This document shows positions 30,242 to 38,129 of a DNA stretch of 64,000 nt, piece by piece. Below the pieces are notes generated by a model, which was not told the origin of the DNA, searched no databases, and saw nothing but the letters and a program-made list of their open reading frames with translations. Source of the stretch: a virus. The stretch lies in IMG/VR virus record IMGVR_UViG_3300050016_000047, positions 1-64,000 of that record. One strand, 5' to 3'. Every line of letters starts with the position of its first letter. The first letter of the stretch is position 1. The position numbers and the translations under genes are program-made.

Positions 30242-31518
30242 TATACCCCTACCTTGGACGCCTTAACGCTAGGCAATGGATTCGCCGACAAGATAGCCTT
30301 AACCGTGTCCACGTCAAGACCTTTGAACAGGACGTTCTCCGCGATGTGTGCGACAGGCCATCCACTATCCTTGAGGTATTCCGCGCCCTTAAAGCTTGCA
30401 CGCGGGGAAACGATCACGCGCGGGAAACGTGTTTTGCAATCCGCGCGGACCTTGCGAATCCAATTGAGCCAATCGTTTGCCACGTCCGCCGGATTGATAG
30501 CGCGAACAATCGCGGTTTCTAGGTTAGTGTCATATTCCCAGTTTAGGAACGTGAACCTCTCCGCAAAAGCCGCGTCGAATGGTCTCCGCTCTGGAAACAT
30601 GGGATTCGCGCCACGACCGCAAGTATTGCCAGTCGCGACTAGGACAAAATCCTTGTGACGTTCGATCATGCCACAAGGGAAAGCCGCATGGCCGTTTTCA
30701 AGAGCGGAATTGAGGGTAGTCAATAGGCTGGGCGAGGCATTATCTACCTCGTCTATGCAAAAAACTCCTCCGTTCTTATAAAGGTTATAGAAAACGGTTT
30801 CGCGGTAATTCCCGTTCGCATCCATGAAACCCAATAGGCGACTATCAGGGGTTTGCGGGTTAAGGGATATGTACCCGTAGTCCAATCCGAGTGCTTCGCT
30901 ACACTGTTTCGCGGCATAGGTTTTTCCGCTACCCGGCCCACCGTACAGGTAGGCGTGATGGCGCTTAGAGAGGATGTAAAGCAATTCCGGCATACTCTCA
31001 TGCGCTCCGTCAATCCGGCGGACGGTCTCAGCGGATTTGACCTCGATACTGAGTGTACGGGATTGTAGGGCGATCTTCTCAAGAGTAGCGGCCATATCGG
31101 CGAGCATATCCTGAGTAGCGAACCCCTTAGTCCCATCGGCAATAGCCTCGCGCAATTGCTCCCTGTTAATCGTGGTAGTGAAAAATGGTTTGATAGCCTC
31201 TGCGAGTACTGAACCCAGAACGTCCTTAGATGCGGACGCGGGTGTTGGTTCGCTAATAGGTTCGCTGGGTTCATCGGCGAGATACGCCTTATAAGCCGGG
31301 TTATCCGTATTGCGGACGGGCGCGTCTACGTTTGCGGGTGTCTGAACGGGTGTCGGCGGAATCGCGTCCGCCGGACGATTGTTAGGATTCGAGCAATCTA
31401 CGTGGTATGTTCCCGCGTTTGCGCCACGGCGCGCCCATGAGATATATTGACCGGCTTGGATGGTAGCGCCGCACTTCTTACACTTGCTACCAGTGAAACG
31501 GGATTGCATTATCGCCAT
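30241..31518 (-). CDS. MoxR-type AAA+ ATPase with N-terminal zinc finger
   Basis: About 425 residues. N-terminal zinc finger CKKCGATIQAGQYISWARR ... YHVDC. AAA+ core: Walker A YGGPGSGKTYAAK, Walker B GVFCIDEVDN, sensor-1 LVATGNTCGRGA, arginine-finger region ERRPFDAAFAERF. MoxR ATPases remodel or activate partner proteins. Start at 31518 chosen for AAAGGA upstream; an ATG six codons earlier is possible. A palindrome variant at about 31304 encodes VRNTDNP. Confidence 0.88.
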   Translation of the reverse strand: MAIMQSRFTGSKCKKCGATIQAGQYISWARRGANAGTYHVDCSNPNNRPADAIPPTPVQTPANVDAPVRNTDNPAYKAYLADEPSEPISEPTPASASKDVLGSVLAEAIKPFFTTTINREQLREAIADGTKGFATQDMLADMAATLEKIALQSRTLSIEVKSAETVRRIDGAHESMPELLYILSKRHHAYLYGGPGSGKTYAAKQCSEALGLDYGYISLNPQTPDSRLLGFMDANGNYRETVFYNLYKNGGVFCIDEVDNASPSLLTTLNSALENGHAAFPCGMIERHKDFVLVATGNTCGRGANPMFPERRPFDAAFAERFTFLNWEYDTNLETAIVRAINPADVANDWLNWIRKVRADCKTRFPRVIVSPRASFKGAEYLKDSGWPVAHIAENVLFKGLDVDTVKAILSANPLPSVKASKVGV

Positions 31519-31871
31519 GCTTTTGTTTCCTTTCATCCGAGAATTTAAAACTAGTGAGATAATACAGGCTAAAAACTAAAATGCAAGTATAATCGTGTTA
31601 AGACAGTGTTAAATCTTATTAACGATATATACGCTTTTTATTCGCCTAATTAGGGCAAACTAGGGTATTCAGTGTGTCTATAGATGTAGGACCTTGTTTT
31701 TCCGCGCGGACCTTATCCCTCAATACGTCTGTCCTAGTGGCATCGCGCCCACATCAAACGATAAATAGACTTGCAAGGTCCAATTCTTCTGTCCGCAAAG
31801 CGGACAAAGCACCAACAAACTGCCATCACCTATGCCTACCCTGTCCCTGATAATCGTTCATATTGGATTGT
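31519..31871. other. Intergenic divergence region
   Basis: About 350 bp between the leftward AAA+ operon and the rightward genes. AT-rich, with a possible minus-strand promoter (TTGCAT, 16 bp, TATTAT near 31555-31580) and an exact palindrome copy at 31791-31805. No gene seen. Origin function possible but unproven. Confidence 0.4.
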
Positions 31872-32207
31872 ATGGCGTCCAAACGTAGCCTAGGACGTTC
31901 ACAAGAGGGTATAGCAGTACCTCCGGGCAAGAGCACGCCAATCAAGAAACGCCTTATTCAAGTACTGACTGGCATCGCGGAGACGGCTAAGAGCAATACC
32001 GTCAAACTAGAAGCATGTAAGCTTGCGATGCTGTTACGCTCCGAGAGTGCTACATCTAATGTAGTCACCTCGCCTACTGTCCCAGATTCGCCGACAGCAT
32101 CAAATCCCGCGCCAGTACTGGCCGATAGCAGTATAGATAGCAGTATAGATGCTAGACTCGCCGACCTGCTAAAACGTACGGATTCGCCTACTGAACAGGA
32201 TACATAG
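31872..32207 (+). CDS. Hypothetical protein, 111 aa
   Basis: ATG at 31872 (MASKRSLGRSQEGIAVPPG). A helical middle (KKRLIQVLTGIAETAKSNTV ... EACKLAMLL) precedes a Ser/Thr/Pro-rich tail with a duplicated SIDSSID. Helical core faintly resembles small DNA-binding or terminase-small-type proteins. No ribosome site visible. Confidence 0.45.
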   Translation: MASKRSLGRSQEGIAVPPGKSTPIKKRLIQVLTGIAETAKSNTVKLEACKLAMLLRSESATSNVVTSPTVPDSPTASNPAPVLADSSIDSSIDARLADLLKRTDSPTEQDT

Positions 32208-32644
32208 ACGTATAGACGTGATATTGCAATCGTTCTAGGACGTTCTAATAGGCAAGATGATACGGTTTCCTGTAAGTTATTGATATTTGATGTGTTTTCC
32301 AGTATGGCAGGTATTACCAGACACGTGCAACGTTCTAAAATCGCCTCTAATTGACAAGTTTACTGCAAACTGCAACAAAGTAGAGTGATAACTCCTTTGT
32401 TTTCAATACATATTAATGAGTCCTATACTCTAAACTAATCTAATAGTAGCATATAGTATTGATTCTATTGTGTTTTAAGTCTTTTGTTTTGTTATAGTTG
32501 CGATTTGGGTCCCCTTATTTTCTTGAGACACCCGGCGGACCCAACCCTAGGGGGATGAGCCTCATAGCCACTCTCACCTAGCAGAAAAAACGATTTAAAA
32601 TATAAATTTTACTTGGGTCCCTTTTCAACTAGGTTCCTTTATTC
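32208..32644. other. AT-rich intergenic region
   Basis: About 437 bp without a convincing gene. Holds three GTTCTA-type repeats (CGTTCTAGGACGTTCTAAT and ACGTTCTAAAA), and a GGGTCCC motif twice (near 32506 and 32611) that flanks CCCAACCCTAGGGGG. May be a regulatory or replication/packaging region. Confidence 0.4.
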
Positions 32645-32845
32645 ATGGTAAACAAATATAAAGTACCCATGAGTATAGAAGTACATTATTCCTGCGGCCA
32701 TGTTAAACTCTTGGTCAGTCCCGGAGTCGCTGACCCAGACGGTCAGTACACCAAGTTTATATATGAGCAACACATACGTCCGAATGAAGCTGGTATATAT
32801 AAGTTAAACCTAAAGTTCACAAAATGTCTTGAGTGTGGTTTATAG
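32645..32845 (+). CDS. Hypothetical protein, 66 aa
   Basis: Two Cys pairs at a distance (SCGHVKLL and KCLECGL) suggest a zinc site. First gene of the rightward set with good coding appearance. Confidence 0.55.
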   Translation: MVNKYKVPMSIEVHYSCGHVKLLVSPGVADPDGQYTKFIYEQHIRPNEAGIYKLNLKFTKCLECGL

Positions 32846-32859
32846 TTGGTAGGCTAAAC

Positions 32860-32888
32860 TTGACAAATCCTAATATCTGTGGTATACT
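32860..32888 (+). promoter_or_regulatory. Sigma70-like promoter, leaderless start
   Basis: TTGACA at 32860-32865, 17-bp spacer, TATACT at 32883-32888; +1 at 32895 equals the G of the GTG start. Confidence 0.8.
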
Positions 32889-32894
32889 CCTTTA

Positions 32895-33107
32895 GTGAGC
32901 TATATATTAGTTAGGACAGACTGCAAGGTTCCCGCGTACTTTGTCCGCAAAACGGACGAAATGGTTGAAGGGACTGGTGTTATAGGCACGTTTGACAAAT
33001 CCGAAGCTACTTGTTATGCGAATCGTTGTTCCGCCGAATATATGCTTAATGAAATTACCCACAAGTTCGGTACTGAGATTGGCGATTGGAAAGTAGCAAT
33101 CCTGTGA
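32895..33107 (+). CDS. Hypothetical protein, leaderless, 70 aa
   Basis: GTG at the predicted transcription start. The palindrome at 32943-32957 encodes FVRKTDE. Ends coupled to the next gene by GTGA. Confidence 0.6.
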   Translation: MSYILVRTDCKVPAYFVRKTDEMVEGTGVIGTFDKSEATCYANRCSAEYMLNEITHKFGTEIGDWKVAIL

Positions 33108-33634
33108 GTGATGTAGGCGAATATATCAAGTACAACTTTAAGTATACCATGACTAATCCGCCTAAATACAAGTCATATAAGTTTAATTCAGACTCTATGA
33201 TTGAGAACAAACTTAAAGACATTCCTATTAGGCAGTTAAGAAGTGGTTTTAAAATGGCTTGTGGAAAAGATTTAACGGGTAAAAAGATTCCAAGTATAAA
33301 TCTAATATATTTTTATATTCCTACTCCGATGGGTTTTAGTAAAGAACCAGAAGAGGCTACTCCGGCGGTTTGTCAAGTCTCGGCGAACAGAAAAGAAATT
33401 CACGACGAGTTGGTTCGCAGACACACAGCTACGTTGCCGCCAAAAACTCCATCACATCTAACTGTTAAAGATATTCAGGAAATGAAGAAGCAGTTATTGA
33501 GTTGTAATTTTAAAGACCCTTATATTTATTATGGTAATTCAAACTGGCCGTGGGATTCTACCCCGCCGGTTAAGGTAAAGAAAAATGGAAAACACAAACC
33601 AGAACGATCCAGCACCCCCGAATCCGGGGCGTAG
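33104..33634 (+). CDS. Hypothetical protein, 176 aa
   Basis: GTG start overlapping the previous stop. Basic N-terminus, Pro-rich ends, no recognised domain. Its last 10 nt overlap the tRNA-Pro gene. Confidence 0.55.
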   Translation: MSDVGEYIKYNFKYTMTNPPKYKSYKFNSDSMIENKLKDIPIRQLRSGFKMACGKDLTGKKIPSINLIYFYIPTPMGFSKEPEEATPAVCQVSANRKEIHDELVRRHTATLPPKTPSHLTVKDIQEMKKQLLSCNFKDPYIYYGNSNWPWDSTPPVKVKKNGKHKPERSSTPESGA

Positions 33635-33698
33635 CTTAAGACAGAGCACTTGGTTTGGAACCAAGGCGGTGCAGGTTTAAGTCCTGCTGCCCCGACCA
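33625..33698 (+). tRNA. tRNA-Pro (anticodon UGG)
   Basis: Acceptor CGGGGCG/TGCCCCG, anticodon arm CTTGG-TTTGGAA-CCAAG, T-arm GCAGG-TTTAAGT-CCTGC, encoded ACCA. Confidence 0.93.
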
Positions 33699-33768
33699 GT
33701 TTTAAACAGTTTTAAACAGTTTTAAACAGTTTTAAACAGTTTTAAACAGTTTTAAACAGTTTTTAAAG
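33697..33768 (+). repeat. 10-bp tandem repeat CAGTTTTAAA
   Basis: Six exact copies of CAGTTTTAAA from 33697 to 33756, then a seventh, one base longer. The array starts on the CCA end of tRNA-Pro. The unit equals about one helical turn, so all TTTAAA blocks face one side of the DNA. Could be iterons, an att-associated array or a replication slip product. Confidence 0.95.
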
Positions 33769-33836
33769 AACCCACGTTTGTTCTAGAAGCTTGACGTACA
33801 ATCCGTCCTGTGTGGCCGGGAGAAAAGATATTATTT

Positions 33837-33977
33837 ATGTTACTTATATTACTTTTAGTGTTATTGTTATGCGGTGGTGGTTTTGGATATAGTACTTGGG
33901 GTCTTGCAGGTGGTGGTGGAATCGGTGGAGTAGTTCTGCTAGTTATCGTTATACTCCTTTTGACAGGGAGACTATAA
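33837..33977 (+). CDS. DUF3309-like small membrane protein, 46 aa
   Basis: Reads MLLILLLVLLLCGGGFGYST ... GGGGIGGVVLLVIVILLL; the Gly-rich turn between two helices and the length match the DUF3309 pattern. Overlaps the next gene by one base. Confidence 0.65.
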   Translation: MLLILLLVLLLCGGGFGYSTWGLAGGGGIGGVVLLVIVILLLTGRL

Positions 33978-34201
33978 TGATTGGATTATTATTCTTAGTA
34001 GTCGTATGCGGCGTACTAGTGTATCTTGTAAACAACCTTGTACCCATGGACGGTAAATTCAAACTAGTTTTTAATTGTATAATCGGACTTATTCTATTAT
34101 ACTATGTTTTGAGTTTCTTTGGATTGGTTTCTCCCGCTCCCGGTTTTGGAGCGTATCCCGGTTATCCGTATCGCGGCGGTCCCGGTCCATACAGATATTA
34201 A
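33977..34201 (+). CDS. Membrane protein with Gly/Tyr/Pro tail, 74 aa
   Basis: ATG in TAATG coupling. Two helices (LLFLVVVCGVLVYLV and IIGLILLYYVLSFFG) then a PGYPYRGGPGPYRY tail. Function unknown. Confidence 0.6.
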   Translation: MIGLLFLVVVCGVLVYLVNNLVPMDGKFKLVFNCIIGLILLYYVLSFFGLVSPAPGFGAYPGYPYRGGPGPYRY

Positions 34202-34208
34202 TTTCCAC

Positions 34209-34282
34209 ATAGGAATAAGATAGTGGTAGTCTGGCTGCCTACAAATCAGTCAGCGGGTGTTCGATTCACTCTTCCTATGCCA
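34209..34282 (+). tRNA. tRNA with enlarged anticodon loop (formal ACA, Cys)
   Basis: Acceptor ATAGGAA/TTCCTAT, T-arm GGGTG-TTCGATT-CACTC, encoded GCCA. The best anticodon stem GGCTG/CAGTC leaves a 9-nt loop CCTACAAAT; U33 and A37 would flank ACA. Identity uncertain. Confidence 0.7.
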
Positions 34283-34287
34283 TTTAA

Positions 34288-34361
34288 GCGGGCTTGGTGT
34301 ATTGGCAGCGCCATAGTCTTCCAAACTATAGGAAAGGGTTCGATTCCCTTAGTCCGCTCCA
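34288..34361 (+). tRNA. tRNA-Gly (anticodon UCC)
   Basis: Acceptor GCGGGCT/AGTCCGC, anticodon arm ATAGT-CTTCCAA-ACTAT, T-arm AAGGG-TTCGATT-CCCTT, encoded TCCA. Confidence 0.95.
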
Positions 34362-34368
34362 TTTCTAA

Positions 34369-34441
34369 TGGCCTGTCGTATAATTGGCAATACGCCTCCC
34401 TGTTAAGGAGTACGATGTAGGTTCAAGTCCTACTGGGCCAG
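34369..34441 (+). tRNA. tRNA-Asn (anticodon GUU)
   Basis: Acceptor TGGCCTG/TGGGCCA, anticodon stem CTCC/GGAG with loop CTGTTAA, T-arm GTAGG-TTCAAGT-CCTAC. CCA is not encoded (CCT follows). Confidence 0.9.
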
Positions 34442-34447
34442 CCTTTA

Positions 34448-34522
34448 GCTGGACTAGCTCCAATGTAGAGCAGCGCACCTGTAATGCGACGGTTCTCAGT
34501 TCAAGTCTGAGGTTCAGCCCCA
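34448..34522 (+). tRNA. tRNA-Thr (anticodon UGU)
   Basis: Acceptor GCTGGAC/GTTCAGC, anticodon loop CCTGTAA (C33 rather than U33), T-arm CTCAG-TTCAAGT-CTGAG, encoded CCCA. Confidence 0.88.
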
Positions 34523-34627
34523 CATCAAAAAGTTTGTACCGCAGTCCGGGCATCGCTACCTTGACCGCCTTAGCGGATAAAACCGCCGAGTTTGTATTTG
34601 TTTCACAAGTAAAAAATGAAAGAGTAA

Positions 34628-34912
34628 ATGAATAGTTTTAAAAAAGTAATAGGCTCCACAGTGTTATTTGCAATGTCGTTCGTAGTAGGAATGCCTCTAG
34701 TTAACGCATCTCCTGTTCCTCAAGTTGGTATTCAATTTAGGGTGTTTGATAGAAACCATAAAGACTACCATGACTGGGATGATAGAGAAGACCGCGATTA
34801 TCGCGGCTATCTAGAATCCAGACACCGGCCATATATTGAATACAGAAAACAAAACAACAAAGAACAAAAGAACTACTGGAACTATCGTCATAGCCATCCA
34901 GACAAGGACTAA
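34628..34912 (+). CDS. Exported acidic/His-rich protein, 94 aa
   Basis: Signal peptide (FKKVIGSTVLFAMSFVVGMP ... NASPVP) followed by YHDWDDREDRDYRGYLESRH and YRKQNNKEQKNYWNYRHSHP. I recognise this WDDxEDRxYRxYLxxxH style from small exported proteins of soil bacteria, notably Acidobacteriota; function unknown. First of a set of genes with Sec signals. Confidence 0.7.
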   Translation: MNSFKKVIGSTVLFAMSFVVGMPLVNASPVPQVGIQFRVFDRNHKDYHDWDDREDRDYRGYLESRHRPYIEYRKQNNKEQKNYWNYRHSHPDKD

Positions 34913-34931
34913 GTAATCTCGGGAGTACGCG

Positions 34932-35105
34932 ATGCTGGAACGACGGTTCCTACGAGAGTCGCCTCGACGAGTTAAAAGCTCGTCAAAGTTTATGAAGAAG
35001 TTTATGAAGAAAAAGTATATACCCGGAACATACCTATCTAGAAAAGCTTTTAAACAATATTGGAAGTTGTGGTTAATACCCAATCCGCGTAACGGAAAAA
35101 TTTAG
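34932..35105 (+). CDS. Small basic protein, 57 aa
   Basis: Strongly basic (KSSSKFMKKFMKKKYIPG). An internal ATG is possible. The GACGAG/CTCGTC hairpin lies in the first third. Modest support. Confidence 0.4.
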   Translation: MLERRFLRESPRRVKSSSKFMKKFMKKKYIPGTYLSRKAFKQYWKLWLIPNPRNGKI

Positions 35106-35206
35106 AACTATAAGATTGAGTTAGACGTGTCCGCAAAACGGACCCTCGGTTATCTCAGCTATCAGAAGTAAAACATTAAATCAAAAAAATAAAAATAAGG
35201 AATCAA

Positions 35207-35743
35207 ATGGCAAATCCTAGTAATATTAATCGTATTTTTGGAAACCAGATCGCGGTCCTAACAAACGCTATAACCACTGTAGAAACAGCATTCAGTTTCG
35301 CTGCTGGGTATAACCCCGGTTCCGGCGTGGCTGTTTGTGCTATGCCTGCGAATGCTCTTTACGACGGAGTTCCCTTTACCGTTCGAGCAACAGGTAAGTA
35401 TACAACGGGTACCACATCAAACGTAACTCCGTGTCTATATGTAGGCACATCCCTAACCCTAAGCTCAGATTCAGCTATCTCAGCCATGACTACGTTCTCT
35501 GCCGTCACCGCGAGCGGTAACTGGATTATAGAAGCTCACGGCGTATGGGATTCCGTATCCACCAAGTATAACGGATGGTATAACGGTATTGTCGGCACGA
35601 CAGTCAAAACCGGCACAACCTTTACTAACGCTCAGACAGGAATCGCCGCAATCACGGGTCTAAGCTTCCTAGTCTCGTTCACGTTCTCAAGCGGAAACGC
35701 CGCGAATACTGCAACCCTAACCGAACTCTCACTAGAAGCATAG
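35207..35743 (+). CDS. Putative virion protein, paralogue of the 60.4-kb protein
   Basis: A 178-residue Ala/Thr/Gly-rich beta protein with AAGGA upstream. Its order (PFTVRATGKYTTG, CLYVGTSLTL, WIIEAHGVWDSVS, GLSFLVSFTFSSGN, TELSLEA) matches that of the protein at 60413-61081 (FLVRITGLATP, ILYLGTT, FIMEAQLMWDSTS, GLNFCASATWGN, KEFSISEL). Probably a jelly-roll-like head or fibre component. Confidence 0.6.
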   Translation: MANPSNINRIFGNQIAVLTNAITTVETAFSFAAGYNPGSGVAVCAMPANALYDGVPFTVRATGKYTTGTTSNVTPCLYVGTSLTLSSDSAISAMTTFSAVTASGNWIIEAHGVWDSVSTKYNGWYNGIVGTTVKTGTTFTNAQTGIAAITGLSFLVSFTFSSGNAANTATLTELSLEA

Positions 35744-35749
35744 GTCAAC

Positions 35750-35795
35750 ATCCGAGGGGAGCACCTTCAGATTTTGAGATGCTCCCTAACGGTAC
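35750..35795 (+). terminator. Hairpin after virion gene
   Basis: GGGAGCA ... TGCTCCC forms a 7-bp stem at about 35758-35785. No U-run follows, so it may be an RNA-processing or attenuation hairpin. Confidence 0.4.
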
Positions 35796-35800
35796 CTATT

Positions 35801-35926
35801 ATGACTAAAGATAAAGTCAAACCCGAATCAAACCGCCGATTAGGTAGCCACTATAAAAGTAAGAAGCTAAAGATTCGCCGATTAACCCAAACTGAATGGG
35901 ATAAGAACAATCCCAAAGACAAATGA
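35801..35926 (+). CDS. Small basic protein, 41 aa
   Basis: MTKDKVKPESNRRLGSHYKS ..., ATGA-coupled to the next gene. Function unknown. Confidence 0.55.
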   Translation: MTKDKVKPESNRRLGSHYKSKKLKIRRLTQTEWDKNNPKDK

Positions 35927-36384
35927 TACTCCTTCGTTTTATATCCAGCCGTTCTTTTGTATCAAAAGCTATTCAAGTTAGAACAGATGGACAAGTTTCG
36001 CACGTAGAATACCTAGATACTTCTACGATGATTACTTTCGGTGCTCGGTTACAAGGTGGCGTGACGCATCGCCCTTATAACTATATTAAACCTGATTGGG
36101 AAGAACTATACACTTTCGAAGGTATCGAAGCTTCATATAAGGAAGCTTTATTTTTTAACGGTCGCAAGTACGATTGGAAAGATATAGCATCGCTCGCAGT
36201 AGGTTGGCATCCCGGTGGATACGACCCGGAAGAAGCCGTGTGTTCTTGTTTGGCCGGATACAGTAATCGTTTGGCATGGGCTAACGGAACCGCCCCAGCG
36301 TTACTTAATCCAAACCTTCCTACGTGGGAAATGACTCCACAAATTTTATATGGTGCGGTTACTAAACAAGTTGTTGTATATTAA
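35923..36384 (+). CDS. Permuted papain-fold (NlpC/P60, YiiX-like) enzyme
   Basis: A 153-residue protein. VSHVEYLD supplies a His near the N-terminus, and EAVCSCLAGYSNRL a Cys later, an order typical of permuted NlpC/P60 enzymes. Family members are amidases or peptidases. No signal peptide. It precedes another cysteine protease and a small membrane protein, so a lysis or cell-wall role is possible. Confidence 0.6.
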   Translation: MILLRFISSRSFVSKAIQVRTDGQVSHVEYLDTSTMITFGARLQGGVTHRPYNYIKPDWEELYTFEGIEASYKEALFFNGRKYDWKDIASLAVGWHPGGYDPEEAVCSCLAGYSNRLAWANGTAPALLNPNLPTWEMTPQILYGAVTKQVVVY

Positions 36385-36395
36385 AAAGAGGATAC

Positions 36396-36989
36396 ATGAA
36401 AATTTTACCTAAAGCACTTCTGGCCTGCGTACTTAGTTTATCACTAGTTACGTATGGTTGTTCCACAGCACAATTCTTTACTGTACTGGATCAAGTAGCT
36501 CCGGCGGTTCTTAACGTTCTTCAGATTGTAACCATATTTACAGGCCATCCGGCTAACACCGCTCTTTCTACTAAAGTTTCTGCGGACGTTGCCGCAACGG
36601 AAAAACTATATTCTGACTATACGTCTGCTTCCTCGGCGGCTCAGCCCGGCATTAAGAACGATATTAATGCGGCGTTCGTTGTTCTTAATAGCGACCTAGG
36701 AGTTATATTCTCTGCCGCACAGGTTAGCGATCATAACACACAGCTTAAAATTGCCGCCTTAATTGGACTTATTCAAACAAGCGTGAGTATAGCAGAAGCG
36801 ATAATTCCTTCTCCCACACCAGCCGCAACTCTGTCAAGTAAGTTAGACGCAGATACTTTAGTTGCATCCTATAATAAAATCCTAACCGCTCCTACAGGCA
36901 ACAAAGCGGTGGATAAGTATACTCGTACCCACCAACTTCATATCCACAGTAAGCTAGCTCGTGTAGCTACTGCCGGGATTCTTAAATAA
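36396..36989 (+). CDS. Exported/lipoprotein-like protein, 197 aa
   Basis: N-terminal signal (LPKALLACVLSLSLVTYGC) with a Cys after Gly, compatible with a weak lipobox. The rest is helical. AGAGGA upstream; its stop overlaps the next ATG. Might be an outer-membrane lysis (spanin-like) protein, which is only inference. Confidence 0.55.
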   Translation: MKILPKALLACVLSLSLVTYGCSTAQFFTVLDQVAPAVLNVLQIVTIFTGHPANTALSTKVSADVAATEKLYSDYTSASSAAQPGIKNDINAAFVVLNSDLGVIFSAAQVSDHNTQLKIAALIGLIQTSVSIAEAIIPSPTPAATLSSKLDADTLVASYNKILTAPTGNKAVDKYTRTHQLHIHSKLARVATAGILK

Positions 36990-37792
36990 TGCCAGAACTT
37001 CCTCTAGTCAATGGGCACAGGTTTGGCTACATACGTAAACCAGCCGACCACAGAATGTTCGGAATCTCTTCGGTTCCGAACCTAAAACAAGTAACTCTTC
37101 CAACCGTATTCGGATTAGACGAGTTCATGCCTCCGGTCAAGGACCAAAAAGACCTAGGAGCGTGTACTGCGTTTGCTTCTACTGTAGACCGCGAAGCTAT
37201 CGCCCGACAGTATGAAAACAAGCAACCGATTCTCTCTCCGTTGTTTGTATACTACTATTCTCGTCTACTAGACGGCTCTTTAGATGAAGGCGATGCTGGA
37301 AGCACTGGCGAAACAACTTGTCAGGTATTCCAGCGATACGGAGCTTGTCTGGAATCCGAAGACCCTTACATTACTTCTGACTTTCAAAAGATGCCTTTCA
37401 CGGCACAGATACAAGCTGCGAAAGAGTTTAAGTCTGGAGCATATCACTCTCTGCACACCGTTCAAGATGTGCAGAACTGCATTTTCTCCGGTTATCGCAT
37501 TCGATTGGGAATGAATGTATACCAAAGTTTTGAAAACATTGGTTCTAATGGTTTGATGCCAATACCCAGTCACAAAGAAAATGTTTTAGGCGGGCATGAA
37601 ATCTTAATATACAGGTTTGACAATTCTGTTAAATGTCCAAACACCCATTCAACTGGAGCGTTTCTTGTAAGAAACTCTTGGGGTAGTTCGTGGGGGCAAG
37701 CGGGAAGTTTCTGGATGCCCTACGAGGGAATCGTAAGTTCATTACTAAACTGTGACTTAAAAATACAACATTTAGGTCCTGCGTGGAAATAG
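36989..37792 (+). CDS. Papain-family (C1A) cysteine peptidase
   Basis: A 267-residue peptidase. Gln/Cys site VKDQKDLGACTAFAST, catalytic His in LGGHEILIYRF, Asn in LVRNSWGSSWGQAGSFWMPY. Complete triad plus the oxyanion Gln. No signal or propeptide. Papain-like proteases are unusual in phages; it may process virion proteins or act on host proteins at lysis. Confidence 0.9.
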   Translation: MPELPLVNGHRFGYIRKPADHRMFGISSVPNLKQVTLPTVFGLDEFMPPVKDQKDLGACTAFASTVDREAIARQYENKQPILSPLFVYYYSRLLDGSLDEGDAGSTGETTCQVFQRYGACLESEDPYITSDFQKMPFTAQIQAAKEFKSGAYHSLHTVQDVQNCIFSGYRIRLGMNVYQSFENIGSNGLMPIPSHKENVLGGHEILIYRFDNSVKCPNTHSTGAFLVRNSWGSSWGQAGSFWMPYEGIVSSLLNCDLKIQHLGPAWK

Positions 37793-38122
37793 ATGAAAAT
37801 AGTATCAAACGCTAAAACTTATGACTGGCCGACATGGTTCATTGGAATCCTGCGGTCATTTCTAAGCGGTGGTGCTGCGGCTCTCACTACGGGAACTGGT
37901 GGTGCTGTTCTTGGCATTCCCGGTCCTATGGTCTGGAAGTTAATACTTATTAACTTTGTTCTGATGGGCCTATACCGCATGGGAGAGTTCCTGCAACTAC
38001 ATGGAGCACCAGACCCAGTACTCCAAGCCGCTCTCGCGGATGCAAAAGCTGCGAGCGACATGACTAGTCAGAAAATTGCAGATATACAAGCCATACCTTC
38101 ACCAACTGATCCAAAAACTTAG
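37793..38122 (+). CDS. Small membrane protein, holin-like, 109 aa
   Basis: Two candidate helices (WFIGILRSFLSGGAAALTTG and WKLILINFVLMGLYRMG) and a charged C-terminal coil. Position after two hydrolase-type genes is compatible with a holin. Unproven. Confidence 0.5.
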   Translation: MKIVSNAKTYDWPTWFIGILRSFLSGGAAALTTGTGGAVLGIPGPMVWKLILINFVLMGLYRMGEFLQLHGAPDPVLQAALADAKAASDMTSQKIADIQAIPSPTDPKT

Positions 38123-38129
38123 GTAGTGC

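Noticed and set aside
33697-33768. Possible CRISPR array
   Set aside because: Units are 10 bp and directly tandem without spacers; no cas genes in the window.
34913-34985. Sixth tRNA in the 34-kb cluster
   Set aside because: A GACGAG/CTCGTC hairpin resembles a T-arm, but no acceptor or anticodon arm fits.
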